The notes: a model not told the origin generated them from the letters alone. Shown: positions 33,963-45,782, counted from the stretch's first letter. The stretch: 64,000 nt of DNA from Pseudomonas gessardii (GCF_001983165.1 NZ_MNPU01000007.1:62001-126000), one strand, 5' to 3'. Translations and numbers: made by a program.

Positions 33963-34037
33963 GCCAACACGGCGATTCGATTGCAGGGCCCGTACTAATA
34001 AGAAAAGCCAACACCCAAGAATTTCAGGAGCTTGTCT

Positions 34038-35057
34038 ATGTCGTCGATTCGCCGTTATGCCCTGGCCGCCCTGGCCGCCCTGGCCAGCGCTGTGTTTGCC
34101 GGTTCCGCAGTGGCCAAGGATTACGAGCTGCTTAACGTTTCCTACGATCCGACCCGTGAGCTGTACCAGGAGTACAACGCCGAATTCAGCAGTTTCTGGA
34201 AGAAGGCGCACCCTGGCGACAATGTGAAGATCCAGCAGTCCCACGGTGGTTCGGGCAAGCAAGGCCGGGCGGTGATCGATGGCCTGCGCGCCGACGTGGT
34301 GACCCTGGCCCTGGCCGGCGACATCGACGAAATCGCCAAGCTGGGCAAGACCCTGCCAGAGAACTGGCAGACCCGCCTACCCGAAGCCAGCACACCGTAC
34401 ACCTCGACCATCGTGTTCCTGGTACGCAAGGGCAACCCCAAGGGCATCAAGGACTGGGGCGACCTGATCAAGCCGGACGTCTCGGTGATCACACCAAACC
34501 CGAAAACCTCCGGCGGCGCCCGCTGGAACTTCCTTGCCGCCTGGGCCTATGGCCTCAAGGCTGGTGGCAGCGAAGCCAAGGCTCAGGAGTACGTGAAAGC
34601 GCTGTTCAAGCACGTGCCGATCCTCGACACCGGCGCACGCGGTTCGACCATCACCTTCGTCAACAACGGTCAGGGTGACGTGTTGCTGGCCTGGGAAAAC
34701 GAAGCGTTCCTGGCCCTCAAGGAAGAGGGCGGCGCCGATAAGTTCGACATTATCGTGCCGTCCCTGTCGATCCTCGCCGAGCCACCCGTGGCCGTGGTCG
34801 ACAAGAACGCCGAGAAAAAGGGCAACACTGAAATCGCCACGGCGTACCTCAACCACCTGTACAGCCCGGCTGGGCAGGAGATTGCGGCGAAGAACTTCTA
34901 CCGCCCGCGTGACAAGGATGTGGCCGCCAAATACGCCCAGCAGTTCCCGAAACTGGAGCTGGTGACTATCGACAAAGACTTCGGCGGCTGGAAAACTGCC
35001 CAACCGAAATTCTTCAATGACGGTGGCGTGTTCGACCAGATCTACTCGGCGCAGTAA
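34038..35057 (+). CDS. sbp: Periplasmic sulfate-binding protein
   Basis: A 339-residue binding protein for the CysTWA sulfate/thiosulfate ABC importer. Signal peptide [20 protein letters not shown] ends at SAVAKD. The family motifs [17 protein letters not shown] and [18 protein letters not shown] are present, as is FYRPRDKDV towards the C-terminus. I use ATG at 34038; the frame from 34032 starts with TTG. It lies 75 bp after oscA; a REP pair separates it from cysT. Confidence 0.95.
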   Translation: MSSIRRYALAALAALASAVFAGSAVAKDYELLNVSYDPTRELYQEYNAEFSSFWKKAHPGDNVKIQQSHGGSGKQGRAVIDGLRADVVTLALAGDIDEIAKLGKTLPENWQTRLPEASTPYTSTIVFLVRKGNPKGIKDWGDLIKPDVSVITPNPKTSGGARWNFLAAWAYGLKAGGSEAKAQEYVKALFKHVPILDTGARGSTITFVNNGQGDVLLAWENEAFLALKEEGGADKFDIIVPSLSILAEPPVAVVDKNAEKKGNTEIATAYLNHLYSPAGQEIAAKNFYRPRDKDVAAKYAQQFPKLELVTIDKDFGGWKTAQPKFFNDGGVFDQIYSAQ

Positions 35058-35085
35058 GCCACACTACTGCCAGGCGCGAGCTTTG

Positions 35086-35174
35086 TGTGGGAGCCGGGCT
35101 TGCCCGCGATAGCATCACCGTGGTGTAACTGACACACCGAGGTGCCTGCATCGCGGGCAAGCCCGGCTCCCACA
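35086..35174. repeat. REP inverted pair inside the sulfate-uptake cluster
   Basis: TGTGGGAGCCGGGCTTGCCCGCGAT and complement, between sbp and cysT. Intercistronic REPs can stabilise the upstream message, which would favour Sbp over the membrane subunits. Confidence 0.85.
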
Positions 35175-35220
35175 AAGGTTTGCTCCGGCAGTGGTCTCTA
35201 CCCGCTAACCAAGGACTTTT

Positions 35221-36039
35221 ATGTCGCGTCGTATCTCCCCCGTCATACCCGGCTTCGGGCTGACGCTGGGCTACACCTTGGTGTACCTCAGCCTGATTGT
35301 GCTCATACCGCTGGCGGCCATGTTTGTCCACGCCGCCCAACTCACCTGGGATCAGTTCTGGGCCATCATCTCGGCGCCGCGGGTCTGGGCAGCCTTGAAG
35401 TTGAGCTTCAGTACCGCCCTGTACGCCGCGCTGATCAATGGCGTGATCGGTACGCTGCTGGCCTGGGTGCTGGTGCGCTACACCTTCCCCGGGCGCAAGA
35501 TTATCGACGCGATGATCGACCTGCCGTTCGCCCTGCCCACCGCCGTGGCCGGTATTGCGCTGACCGCGCTGTACGCGCCGTCCGGCCTGGTCGGCCAGTT
35601 CGCCACCGACATGGGCTTCAAGATCGCCTACACCCCTTTGGGCATCACCCTGGCCCTGACCTTCGTCACCCTGCCCTTTGTGGTGCGCACTGTGCAGCCG
35701 GTATTGGCCGACATCCCCCGGGAAATCGAAGAAGCCGCCGCCTGCCTGGGGGCCAAGCCCTTGCAGGTGTTCCGCTACATCCTCGTGCCGGCGCTGCTGC
35801 CGGCCTGGCTGACCGGGTTCGCCCTGGCGTTCGCCCGCGGCGTGGGTGAGTACGGTTCGGTGATTTTCATCGCCGGCAACATGCCGATGAAAACCGAGAT
35901 CCTGCCGCTGCTGATCATGGTCAAGCTCGACCAATACGACTACACCGGCGCTACCTCCATCGGCGTGCTGATGCTGGTGGTTTCCTTTGTCCTGCTGCTG
36001 CTGATCAACTTGCTGCAGCGGCGCATCGAACACCCCTAA
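35221..36039 (+). CDS. cysT: Sulfate/thiosulfate ABC permease CysT
   Basis: A 272-residue inner-membrane permease (also called CysU) with six expected membrane segments and the EAA loop [20 protein letters not shown] that docks on CysA. Starts [18 protein letters not shown]. It follows sbp by 163 bp including a REP pair and precedes cysW by 13 bp. With CysW it forms the heterodimeric channel for sulfate uptake. Confidence 0.95.
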   Translation: MSRRISPVIPGFGLTLGYTLVYLSLIVLIPLAAMFVHAAQLTWDQFWAIISAPRVWAALKLSFSTALYAALINGVIGTLLAWVLVRYTFPGRKIIDAMIDLPFALPTAVAGIALTALYAPSGLVGQFATDMGFKIAYTPLGITLALTFVTLPFVVRTVQPVLADIPREIEEAAACLGAKPLQVFRYILVPALLPAWLTGFALAFARGVGEYGSVIFIAGNMPMKTEILPLLIMVKLDQYDYTGATSIGVLMLVVSFVLLLLINLLQRRIEHP

Positions 36040-36052
36040 GGAGGCGCGGAAT

Positions 36053-36925
36053 ATGTCCCAATCGTCTATTTGCGCCGCGTCTTCGGCCAACGCTGCCCGC
36101 CGTGGCAGTGCGGTGTCGCGCCGTATCCTGATCGGCCTTGGCTGGCTGATCTTCGCCCTGTTTTTGCTATTGCCGCTGTTTATCGTGGTGTCCCAGGGCC
36201 TCAAGCTCGGCCTGGGCGCGTTCTTTGCCGCGATCTTTGAGCCCGACGCGCTATCGGCCTTGAAGCTGACGGTGATTGCGGTGCTGATCTCGGTGCCGCT
36301 CAACCTGGTGTTCGGTGTCAGTGCGGCCTGGTGCGTGAGCAAGTACTCGTTCCGGGGCAAGAGCATGCTGGTGACCCTGATCGATTTGCCGTTCTCGGTC
36401 TCGCCGGTGATCGCCGGCCTGGTCTATGTGCTGATGTTCGGTGCCCAGGGCTTCTTCGGGCCGTGGTTGCAGGATCACGATATCCAGATCGTGTTTGCCT
36501 TGCCGGGCATCGTGCTGGCGACGATCTTCGTTACCGTGCCGTTCGTGGCCCGTGAGCTGATCCCGCTGATGCAGGAGCAGGGCACCCAGGAAGAAGAAGC
36601 CGCGCGCCTGCTGGGCGCCAATGGCTGGCAGATGTTCTGGCATGTGACGGTGCCGAACATCAAGTGGGGCCTGATCTACGGCGTGGTGCTGTGTACTGCG
36701 CGGGCAATGGGTGAGTTCGGCGCGGTGTCGGTGGTGTCCGGCCACATTCGCGGCGTGACCAACACCTTGCCGCTGCACGTCGAGATTCTCTACAACGAAT
36801 ACAACCACGTCGCCGCGTTTGCGGTGGCGAGTCTGTTGCTGATCCTGGCGCTCTTCATCCTGCTGCTCAAGCAGTGGAGCGAGAACCGTATTAATCGCCT
36901 GCGCGCCAGTGCGGCTGAGGAATAA
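36053..36925 (+). CDS. cysW: Sulfate/thiosulfate ABC permease CysW
   Basis: A 290-residue inner-membrane permease partner of CysT. Six membrane segments; EAA loop [20 protein letters not shown]; and the family segment [28 protein letters not shown] precedes the ATG. It ends 3 bp before cysA, so the two are tightly coupled. Confidence 0.95.
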   Translation: MSQSSICAASSANAARRGSAVSRRILIGLGWLIFALFLLLPLFIVVSQGLKLGLGAFFAAIFEPDALSALKLTVIAVLISVPLNLVFGVSAAWCVSKYSFRGKSMLVTLIDLPFSVSPVIAGLVYVLMFGAQGFFGPWLQDHDIQIVFALPGIVLATIFVTVPFVARELIPLMQEQGTQEEEAARLLGANGWQMFWHVTVPNIKWGLIYGVVLCTARAMGEFGAVSVVSGHIRGVTNTLPLHVEILYNEYNHVAAFAVASLLLILALFILLLKQWSENRINRLRASAAEE

Positions 36926-36928
36926 GTC

Positions 36929-37909
36929 ATGTCGATCGAAGTCCGTAACGTCAGCAAGAACTTCAACGCCTTCAAGGCCCTGGACAGCATCAACCTGGAT
37001 ATCCAGAGTGGCGAGCTGGTGGCTTTGCTGGGCCCCTCCGGCTGCGGCAAGACCACCTTGCTGCGCATCATTGCCGGCCTGGAAACCCCGGATACCGGCA
37101 GTATCGTGTTCCATGGTGAAGACGTCTCCGGCCACGATGTGCGGGATCGCAACGTCGGTTTTGTGTTCCAGCACTACGCGCTGTTCCGCCACATGACCGT
37201 GTTCGACAACGTCGCGTTTGGCCTGCGGATGAAACCGAAAAAGCAGCGCCCGAACGAAACCCAGATCGCGGCCAAGGTCCATGAGTTGCTGAACATGGTG
37301 CAACTGGACTGGTTGTCGGATCGCTACCCGGAACAACTCTCCGGCGGCCAGCGCCAGCGCATCGCCCTGGCCCGCGCCCTGGCGGTGGAGCCCAAGGTGC
37401 TGCTGCTCGACGAGCCCTTCGGCGCCCTGGATGCCAAGGTGCGCAAGGAACTGCGCCGCTGGCTGGCCCGCCTGCACGAGGACATCAACCTGACCTCGGT
37501 GTTCGTGACCCACGACCAGGAAGAAGCCATGGAAGTCGCCGACCGCATCGTGGTGATGAACAAAGGCGTGATCGAGCAGATCGGCTCGCCGGGGGACGTC
37601 TACGAAAACCCGGCCAGCGATTTCGTCTACCACTTCCTCGGCGACTCCAACCGCCTGCACCTGGGCGAAGACCAGCACTTGCTGTTCCGCCCCCACGAAG
37701 TGTCGTTGTCACGCCATGAACTGGCAGACCACCACGCCGCGCAAGTGCGCGATATCCGCCCCCTGGGCGCCACCACGCGGATCACGCTGAAGGTCGAAGG
37801 CCAGAGTGAACTGATCGAAGCCGAAGTGGTGAAGGATCACGACAGCCTGACCGGGCTGGCGCGGGGCGAGACGTTGTTCTTCAAACCCAAGGTCTGGCAA
37901 AAAGCCTGA
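36929..37909 (+). CDS. cysA: Sulfate/thiosulfate ABC ATPase CysA
   Basis: A 326-residue ABC ATPase powering sulfate import. Walker [11 protein letters not shown]-loop VFQHYALF, signature LSGGQRQR, Walker [13 protein letters not shown] and the switch His in [11 protein letters not shown]. The C-terminal TOBE-like part (about 240-326) is typical of the CysA/MalK group. It completes oscA-sbp-cysTWA; a REP pair follows. Confidence 0.95.
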   Translation: MSIEVRNVSKNFNAFKALDSINLDIQSGELVALLGPSGCGKTTLLRIIAGLETPDTGSIVFHGEDVSGHDVRDRNVGFVFQHYALFRHMTVFDNVAFGLRMKPKKQRPNETQIAAKVHELLNMVQLDWLSDRYPEQLSGGQRQRIALARALAVEPKVLLLDEPFGALDAKVRKELRRWLARLHEDINLTSVFVTHDQEEAMEVADRIVVMNKGVIEQIGSPGDVYENPASDFVYHFLGDSNRLHLGEDQHLLFRPHEVSLSRHELADHHAAQVRDIRPLGATTRITLKVEGQSELIEAEVVKDHDSLTGLARGETLFFKPKVWQKA

Positions 37910-37932
37910 GTCTCTGGCCTGCACCAATCACC

Positions 37933-38019
37933 TGTAGGAGCTGGCTTGCCTGCGATGCAGACACCTCGGTGTATCAGTCACACCGCAGTGATGCTATCGC
38001 AGGCAAGCCAGCTCCTACA
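37933..38019. repeat. REP inverted pair (TGTAGGAGC variant)
   Basis: Arms TGTAGGAGCTGGCTTGCC and GGCAAGCCAGCTCCTACA. The variant A is matched by a T in the other arm, so the pair changed together. The stop codon of the next gene (minus strand, 38015-38017) lies inside the right arm. Confidence 0.85.
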
Positions 38020-38539
38020 CAGGTGTGTGTCGAGCGAGCGCGCGCACCGGCCCTGCCCGCTCTTCAATCTGCCGCTTGAGCCCATGGCGCAACCCCAGCA
38101 GAAACGCCAGTTCCGCCACCACAAACAACGGCCCGACGATCAGCCCGGACACGTCATCGACGAACGCAGGCTTGCGCCCTTCGTAATAATGGCCGACAAA
38201 CTGGATCACCCAGCCCGCCACAAACAGGCCGATGCCGCTGCTGAGCCACACCAGCGTGCTTTGCGCCGCCAGCACATGCCCGGCCCATACCGACAAGCCC
38301 ATCAACCCGCTCATCAACATCCCCAGCGCCAGTTCCAGGCGCAGGTAGAACCCTGCAGAAAACAGCGCCAGCAGCACCGCCGGCGATAGCCACAGGCCGG
38401 CCACCTGCCATTCGGGGCGTGACAGCAGCACGGCGACGGCCACCACTATCATGGGGATGCCGATAAAGTGGCTGGCAATGTTGCGCGGGTCGCGGTGGTA
38501 GGCGGCGTATTGGCTGAGGTGGTCGACGAGGCTTTTCAT
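38015..38539 (-). CDS. Mpo1-like (DUF962) small membrane protein
   Basis: A 174-residue integral membrane protein with about four hydrophobic segments. The opening LVDHLSQYAAYHRDPRNIASHFIGIP with its conserved His residues and WVIQFVGHYYEGRKPAFVDD match the YGL010w/Mpo1 family, iron-dependent dioxygenases in yeast lipid oxidation; the bacterial role is unknown. ATG at 38539 has AGGAGG upstream. Its 3' end runs into the REP pair, so the last residues (about ALARHTPV) may be REP-derived. Confidence 0.85.
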   Translation of the reverse strand: MKSLVDHLSQYAAYHRDPRNIASHFIGIPMIVVAVAVLLSRPEWQVAGLWLSPAVLLALFSAGFYLRLELALGMLMSGLMGLSVWAGHVLAAQSTLVWLSSGIGLFVAGWVIQFVGHYYEGRKPAFVDDVSGLIVGPLFVVAELAFLLGLRHGLKRQIEERAGPVRALARHTPV

Positions 38540-38622
38540 TGTTATTCCTCCTGTAGGATGCTTGATCATGCCCTGTAGGACTGCGAAAAACTGTCAACTG
38601 GGCGACAATCTTTGGAGTTCTC

Positions 38623-39309
38623 ATGGACGCAGAGTCTTGGCATGGGCGGCTGTCCAGTGGCCACTGGTATCGCCATCTGCCCGCTCCCTTGCAGCATAGC
38701 CTGCTGGCCCATGCCCGCGTGCGGCAGCTGACGGCGGGGCAGGTGCTGTTCAAGCGCGGTGATCCGCCGTGTGGCTTGTATGCGGTGCTCGATGGCAGCC
38801 TGCGTATCAGCGCAGTGAACGAGCAGGGCAAGGAGGCGTTGTTGAGCCTGGCGCAAGCGCCCTTCTGGTTTGGCGAAATCGCCGTGTTCGACGGCCTGCC
38901 ACGCACCCATGACGCTTGTGCGGTCGGGCCTTGCACGCTGTTGCAGGTGCCGCAGCCGGCGATGTTGCAACTGCTTGCGCAAAGCCCGGCCTATTGGCGG
39001 GACATGGCCTTGTTGATGAGCCAGAAGTTGCGCCTGACCTTTATCAATATCGAGCAGTTGAGCCTGGCCCCCGCGTCGGTGCGGGTGGCCCATCGGTTGT
39101 GGATGATTGCCGAGGGGTATGGCGAGATCGACGGCTCGCGGCGCGTGGTGCAACTGGCCCAGGAGGATTTGGCGGCGATGCTGGGCGTGTCGCGCCAGAC
39201 CACCAATACGCTGCTCAAGGCGTTGCAAGAGCAGGGGGTTGTGCGGTTGGGGTATGGGGAGATTGAGATACTTGATGTGCTGCGGTTGCGGGAGATGGCG
39301 CAGGGTTGA
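38623..39309 (+). CDS. Crp/Fnr-family transcriptional regulator
   Basis: A 228-residue regulator. About residues 18-130 form a cyclic-nucleotide-type beta-roll (AGQVLFKRGDPPCGLYAVLDG), followed by a dimerisation helix and a winged helix (about 150-220) with QEDLAAMLGVSRQTTNTLLK as the recognition part. No N-terminal Cys cluster for an Fe-S centre, so not a true Fnr. Divergent from the Mpo1-like gene with 83 bp between starts, which suggests it may control that gene. Ligand unknown. Confidence 0.9.
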   Translation: MDAESWHGRLSSGHWYRHLPAPLQHSLLAHARVRQLTAGQVLFKRGDPPCGLYAVLDGSLRISAVNEQGKEALLSLAQAPFWFGEIAVFDGLPRTHDACAVGPCTLLQVPQPAMLQLLAQSPAYWRDMALLMSQKLRLTFINIEQLSLAPASVRVAHRLWMIAEGYGEIDGSRRVVQLAQEDLAAMLGVSRQTTNTLLKALQEQGVVRLGYGEIEILDVLRLREMAQG

Positions 39310-39323
39310 TGCGGCGCCTTCAC

Positions 39324-39411
39324 TGGCCCCATCGCGGGCAAGCCCGCTCCCACATTTTTTGATTTGTGAATACAGTCGAATGTGGGAGCGGGCTTGCCCG
39401 CGATGGGGCCA
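39324..39411. repeat. REP inverted pair, tips inward
   Basis: TGGCCCCATCGCGGGCAAGCCCGCTCCCACA and its complement face each other around a short AT-rich loop; opposite polarity to the pairs at 33524 and 46877. Between convergent genes, so may also end transcription. Confidence 0.88.
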
Positions 39412-39430
39412 GCCCAGACACTGAAAAACC

Positions 39431-41056
<1,626 letters not shown>

Positions 41057-41872
41057 TCAGCAGGCAATAAAGGCCAGGGGCAGGTCACGGATCTGTTCAC
41101 GCAGCGGCGGCTGGTAGTGGTCGTCGCTGATCAGCTCGTGCAGCAGTTCTTCGCGCAATTGGTGGAAGTCGAAGCTGCTGCGCTGGCGCGGATGGGGCAG
41201 GGCGATGTCCACCACCTGCTTGATCCGCCCGGGCCGGGGTTCCATCACCACCACGCGGTCGGCGAGGAAAATCGCTTCTTCCACATCGTGGGTCACCAGC
41301 ACCGTGGTGATCCTGGCGCGGGCGCGGATCGCCAGTAGCTCATCCTGCATCTGCTGGCGGGTCAGGGCGTCGAGGGCGCCGAAGGGCTCGTCCAGCAACA
41401 GGATGCGCGGGCTGGCCACCAGGCCACGGGCGATTGCCACCCGTTGTGCCATGCCGCCGGACAATTGGTGTGGGTAGGCGCGGGTGAAATCGGTCAGGCC
41501 CACCAGCTCGATAAAATCGCGGATGCGCTGTTGGCGCTGGGCCTCGCTCAAAGGTTCGTTGACCAGGCCCAGGCCGATGTTTTGCGCCACCGTCAGCCAC
41601 GGGAACAAACGGTGTTCCTGGAACACGATGCCGCGTTCGCCGCCGATGCCCTGCACCGCCTGGCCATCGACGCGGATCTCGCCGCGAAACTGCGTATCCA
41701 GGCCAATCAGCAGGCGCAGCAAGGTGGATTTGCCGCAGCCGCTGGAGCCGACAATTGCGACGAATTCGCCTTCGGCAATGTCCAGGTTGAATTCGCGGAT
41801 GGCCTCCAGCTCGAAGCCATCGACGTCGAAGGTCTTGCCCACATGGTTGAAGCTGACGATAGGTGCAGTCAT
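41057..41872 (-). CDS. atsC: Sulfate-ester ABC transporter ATPase AtsC
   Basis: A 271-residue ABC ATPase of the nitrate/sulfonate/taurine (SsuB/TauB) group. Walker A GSSGCGKST, Q-loop VFQEHRLFPW, signature LSGGMAQR, Walker [16 protein letters not shown] and switch His VLVTHDVEEAI. It starts inside the atsB stop (ATGA at 41869-41872). With the adjoining fused permease and divergent atsR it makes the importer for sulfate esters. Confidence 0.9.
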   Translation of the reverse strand: MTAPIVSFNHVGKTFDVDGFELEAIREFNLDIAEGEFVAIVGSSGCGKSTLLRLLIGLDTQFRGEIRVDGQAVQGIGGERGIVFQEHRLFPWLTVAQNIGLGLVNEPLSEAQRQQRIRDFIELVGLTDFTRAYPHQLSGGMAQRVAIARGLVASPRILLLDEPFGALDALTRQQMQDELLAIRARARITTVLVTHDVEEAIFLADRVVVMEPRPGRIKQVVDIALPHPRQRSSFDFHQLREELLHELISDDHYQPPLREQIRDLPLAFIAC

Positions 41873-43467
41873 GCGTGTCTCCAGCGCGTGGCGCGGGTTT
41901 CGATGCGTTGGCCGATAAGGTTGAGTGCCGCGCCGGTGAGGCCGACCAGGAGCATGCCGCTCATGATCAGGTCCATGCGCAGCAGCTGTTGGGCGCCGAT
42001 CATCAGGCTGCCGATACCGCCATTGGACGGCATGAAATATTCCGCGCCGATGGTGCCCAGCCAGGCGTAGATCAGGCTCAGGCGCAGCCCGGCAAAAATC
42101 CCCGCCGCCGCCCCCGGCAGTACCAGGCGACGCAGGCGTAAGGCCAGGCTCAGGCGCAATACCTGGGCGGCTTCATTGAGCTGTGGCGAGAGGTTCAGCA
42201 CGCTGCGTTGGGTGGCGATAAACAGCGGGAAGAAAGCGGCGAGGGCGATAAACACTGCCTTGGCCAACTCCCCCAGGCCGAACCAGGCGGTGAGCAGCGG
42301 CACCCAGGCAAAAATCGCGATCTGCCGCAGCGCCGCCAGGGTCGGGCCCAATACCCGCTCACTGCGGCGCGACAGGCCCAACAGCAGGCCAAGGGCAAAA
42401 CCCAGCCCGCCGCCAAGGAGCAAGCCACTCAAGGTGCGTCCCAGGCTTTTGCCCAGGGCGTTGAGCAGGCTGCCATCGAACACCCCGTCGGCCGTGGTTT
42501 GCAGCACTGCCCAGGGGCTGACGAGGATATTGGGATCGACCCAACCCTGTGCCGTCGCCAGTTGCCACAGGCTCAACAAGCCCAGGGGCAGCAACCACGG
42601 TTGCACCCGCTGCCAGCCCTGATAGCGCGGGCCACGGCGGATCTGCGCGGTCGCCGGATGGGGCCAGTGCACCCACTTGCGATCCAGCCAGCCAATGCCG
42701 CGATCCATCGCCACGCCCAGCACGCCAATGACCACGATGCACACAAATACGATATCGAGCATGAACAACTGCCGCGCCCACACCATCAGGTAGCCGATAC
42801 CTTCGCTGGAGGCCAGCAGTTCCACGGCCAGCAACGAGGTCCAGCCGGCCGCCAGGGCCAGGCGTACCCCGGCCATGAACGCGGGCAGTGCGGCGGGCAG
42901 GATCAGCCGGCGGATCAACAGATGCGTGGGCAAGCGCAGCACCCGCGCGGCCTCGCGTAAACCGGGCTGGGCGTCGCGCACGCCGACCAGGGTGTGCAGG
43001 GTCACGGGCACCACAATTGCCTTGACCAGCACCACCAGCTTGAGGGTTTCGCCGATCCCGAAAAACACCATGAACAGCGGGATCCAGGCCAGGGTCGGGA
43101 CTTGCGACAGGGCGCTGAAGGTGGGGAACACCAGGCGCTCGGCGCGGGCACTCAAGCCCAGCAGCGCACCCAATAGCGCCCCGGCCCCGACCCCCGCCAA
43201 CAGCCCCCAGAACAGCCGTTGCAGGCTGATCGCCAAGTGGCTCCACACCTCGCCGCCGGCCAGTTCCACGGCACTGCTCCATACCAGCGCGGGCGCCGGC
43301 AATATCTGCTCGCTCATCCAGTGCTGACGGCTGGCCAGCCACCACAGGGCAAACAGCGTGAGTGGCAGCAGCCATGGCAGCAGGCGTTCACTCAGGTTCG
43401 GCCAATGTGCCCGCCCGGCCTTGGCAGGGGCGGCGAGCGGCAGGCTCAACAGTGAGATTCGGGCCAT
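41869..43467 (-). CDS. atsB: Sulfate-ester ABC permease AtsB, two fused permease domains
   Basis: A 532-residue inner-membrane protein with two tandem BPD_transp_1 permease domains (about 20-260 and 280-525). Each has its own EAA loop: REAARVLRLPTHLLIRRLIL in the first and NEAAQVLRLSLALRLRRLVL in the second. Such importers normally use two separate copies of a shorter permease (about 250-280 aa); here one chain supplies both halves, a feature of AtsB. Divergent from atsR across 287 bp of AT-rich control region. Confidence 0.9.
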   Translation of the reverse strand: MARISLLSLPLAAPAKAGRAHWPNLSERLLPWLLPLTLFALWWLASRQHWMSEQILPAPALVWSSAVELAGGEVWSHLAISLQRLFWGLLAGVGAGALLGALLGLSARAERLVFPTFSALSQVPTLAWIPLFMVFFGIGETLKLVVLVKAIVVPVTLHTLVGVRDAQPGLREAARVLRLPTHLLIRRLILPAALPAFMAGVRLALAAGWTSLLAVELLASSEGIGYLMVWARQLFMLDIVFVCIVVIGVLGVAMDRGIGWLDRKWVHWPHPATAQIRRGPRYQGWQRVQPWLLPLGLLSLWQLATAQGWVDPNILVSPWAVLQTTADGVFDGSLLNALGKSLGRTLSGLLLGGGLGFALGLLLGLSRRSERVLGPTLAALRQIAIFAWVPLLTAWFGLGELAKAVFIALAAFFPLFIATQRSVLNLSPQLNEAAQVLRLSLALRLRRLVLPGAAAGIFAGLRLSLIYAWLGTIGAEYFMPSNGGIGSLMIGAQQLLRMDLIMSGMLLVGLTGAALNLIGQRIETRATRWRHA

Positions 43468-43754
43468 GGAAGACCTCCGTGGTCGACGAGTGCGTTATGT
43501 TATTTTGATCTTATAAATAAAAAATAAAGATTATTTAGGGATAAGAAAAACCATTTAAAGCCTCTGCCCGGCACGCATCCAATGCATTTGGAGAATATTT
43601 TCCATGCTGTTGATGCATAACCCTCTGGAACCGGCGCTCGCCGCTTCATAGTCCAAAAAGCTATTAAATTGTGAATTTATAGTATTTAAAGTTTTGATCG
43701 CGTTGTGCGTACTTTCTGCTCCAAAGGCCACCGTCGCCCACAGGAGCACACCTT
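43468..43754. promoter_or_regulatory. Divergent control region between atsB and atsR
   Basis: 287 bp, markedly AT-rich (43500-43560 and 43660-43700), without a coding frame I trust. It should contain both promoters and sulfur-regulator sites; several TTTAA/TTTAAA-containing tracts are visible but no single clear operator. Confidence 0.5.
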
Positions 43755-44756
43755 ATGAAACTGCCCTTCAAACGCTTGATCACCTTGCTGGCCGGCACGG
43801 CGCTCGCCGGGCTGGTGCAGGCCGCCGACCTCAAGGAAATCCGCATCGCCGTGCCCGACCTGAGCGCCGGCACCCAGAACAGTGGCGGCGGCGTGACGGA
43901 CGTCCTGAGGAGCCAGCAGATCTTTGAAAAAGCCTTCGCCGACCAGGGCATCAAGATCCAGTGGAACTACTTCAAGGGTGCCGGCCCCGTGATCAATGAA
44001 GCCTTCGCCAACGGCCAGGTAGACCTGGCGTACCTGGGCGACCTGGCGGCGATCATCGGCCGCTCCAATGGCCTCGACACCCGCCTGTTGAGCGCCACCG
44101 CTCGCGGAGTCAAGCAGTACCTGGGCGTGGTGCCGGGCTCGGGGATCAAGACCTTGCAGGACCTCAAGGGCAAGCGCGTGGCGGTGTTTCGCGGCACGGC
44201 CACCCAACTGTCCCTCAACGGCGCCCTGGCCAGCCAGGGCTTGAGTGAAAAGGACCTGAAAATCATCAACCTGGATTTCAACGCCGCCGTGGCCGCCCTG
44301 GCCGCCAAGCAGATCGATGCGACCTGGGGCGGGTCGAACCTGAGCTCATTGCAGGCCAGGGGCCTGGCCGAAATCCCCCTGACCACCAAAGACCTGGGCG
44401 GCGCAGGCAGCGTGCAGGCGGTGCTGGTGGGCAGCGGCACGTTTGTCGATGCCCATCCCGAGGTGGTGGCCAAGCTGCTCAAGGCCCAGCAGCAGGCGGT
44501 GCAGTGGTTGACCGATGACCACAACAAGCAGGCGTATATCGAGTTGGTGTCGGGGCTGGCGAGTTATCCACCGGTGATTCTGACCAATGATCTGCAGGAC
44601 CAGAAACTCAGCGAGATTTTCCCCTCGACCCTGGATCCGGTGTTCCTGGGCAAGCTGCAGGATGCGGTGGATTTGGCGTCGAAGGAGCGGCTGATTCGCA
44701 AGTCGTTCCGGGTTAGTGATTGGGTGGTGCCGGGGTTGGTGGCGGCGGGGATCTGA
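43755..44756 (+). CDS. atsR: Periplasmic sulfate-ester binding protein AtsR
   Basis: A 333-residue periplasmic protein of the SsuA/TauA/NMT1 type. Signal peptide MKLPFKRLITLLAGTALAGL ends at VQAADL. The mature part shows the family pattern GQVDLAYLGDLAAIIGRSNG, GKRVAVFRGTATQ and AKQIDATWGGSNL. It would deliver sulfate esters to AtsB-AtsC. Despite the letter R it is not a regulator. Divergent from atsB. Confidence 0.9.
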   Translation: MKLPFKRLITLLAGTALAGLVQAADLKEIRIAVPDLSAGTQNSGGGVTDVLRSQQIFEKAFADQGIKIQWNYFKGAGPVINEAFANGQVDLAYLGDLAAIIGRSNGLDTRLLSATARGVKQYLGVVPGSGIKTLQDLKGKRVAVFRGTATQLSLNGALASQGLSEKDLKIINLDFNAAVAALAAKQIDATWGGSNLSSLQARGLAEIPLTTKDLGGAGSVQAVLVGSGTFVDAHPEVVAKLLKAQQQAVQWLTDDHNKQAYIELVSGLASYPPVILTNDLQDQKLSEIFPSTLDPVFLGKLQDAVDLASKERLIRKSFRVSDWVVPGLVAAGI

Positions 44757-44780
44757 AATCTATAGTGCATGAACGGGCCT

Positions 44781-44854
44781 CATCGCAGGCAAGCCAGCTC
44801 CCACATTTTGATTTGTGAACACCGTCAAATGTGGGAGCTGGCTTGCCTGCGATG
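44781..44854. repeat. REP inverted pair, tips inward
   Basis: CATCGCAGGCAAGCCAGCTCCCACATTTGA and complement around GTGAACACCG, between the convergent atsR and LysR genes. Arms are perfect over 25 bp or more apart from the loop edge. Confidence 0.88.
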
Positions 44855-44861
44855 GCGCCCT

Positions 44862-45782
44862 TCAGACCGCCACATCCACTTCCTGGCGATCCACCGCCAC
44901 CAACGTCTCGATCATCGCCTTGGCCGCCGGCGACAAGCGCGAGCCGGTGCGGCTGACGATCCCGCACCGTGCACTCAGGGTCTCCAGGTTCTGCGGCAGG
45001 TTGCGCCAGTGCAGCAGCACCAGCGCGCCACGGGCGATGTCCTCGGCAAACGCTTCCTCGGTGCCCACGCCAATGGCGTTGGACTGCAACACGATCTTCA
45101 CCAGCGCCGCAAAGTGCTCGGTCTGGATGCTCGGTGAAAAGTCCATGCGCCCGCTGAGGTTCGCCAGCAGTTTGCGAATGCCCTGGGAGATCAGCGGCGA
45201 CGCCAGCGGGTAGTCGAACATGTCGTTGGTCGACAGGCTGTCCTTGGCCAGCAGCGGGTGCCCCGGCCGGCAGAAAAATACCCCGCGCTTGGGCGAAAGC
45301 GCCTGGGTCTGGAAATTCGGATCGGCCTCGAACTGGCGGATGTCGGCAATAAAGAATTCGATCTCTTCCCGGCTCAGGCTGCGGCTCAGGGTTTCCCAGT
45401 TATCCACTTGGAACCGTGTGCGGATTTTCGGGTGCGCATTGACGAAGCGCGCCACCGCATCCGGCACCAGCTTCACGGCTGGCGCCGGGCCGCAACCGAA
45501 GCGCAACTCACCGGCATCGAGCTTGGTCATGCGCGTGACTTCACTGCTCAACAAGGCGGCGCCATGCACCAGGCTCAGGGCATGTTGCAGCACCACCTGG
45601 CCTTCCGGGGTGGGGCGCAGATCCTTGTGGCCACGGTCCACCAGCACGCAGCCGAACTCCTGTTCCAGGCCCTGGATGCTGCGGCTGAACGCCGGTTGCG
45701 TGATGCCCATGGCGTCGGCCGCGCGGACAAAACTGCGGTGTTCGTTAAGGGCGATGAAGTAGCGCAGTTGGCGAAGATCCAT
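44862..45782 (-). CDS. LysR-type regulator beside atsK
   Basis: A 306-residue LysR protein: winged helix at 1-60 (MDLRQLRYFIALNEHRSFVR, AFSRSIQGLEQEFG) and a periplasmic-binding-like effector domain (about 90-300). I start at 45782 with GGGAAAG upstream. Divergent from atsK with 172 bp between starts, the usual place for a LysR target promoter. In P. putida the LysR protein SftR controls atsBC, atsK and the receptor sftP; this gene or its paralogue at 48741 is the likely SftR counterpart, but I cannot tell which. Confidence 0.9.
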   Translation of the reverse strand: MDLRQLRYFIALNEHRSFVRAADAMGITQPAFSRSIQGLEQEFGCVLVDRGHKDLRPTPEGQVVLQHALSLVHGAALLSSEVTRMTKLDAGELRFGCGPAPAVKLVPDAVARFVNAHPKIRTRFQVDNWETLSRSLSREEIEFFIADIRQFEADPNFQTQALSPKRGVFFCRPGHPLLAKDSLSTNDMFDYPLASPLISQGIRKLLANLSGRMDFSPSIQTEHFAALVKIVLQSNAIGVGTEEAFAEDIARGALVLLHWRNLPQNLETLSARCGIVSRTGSRLSPAAKAMIETLVAVDRQEVDVAV

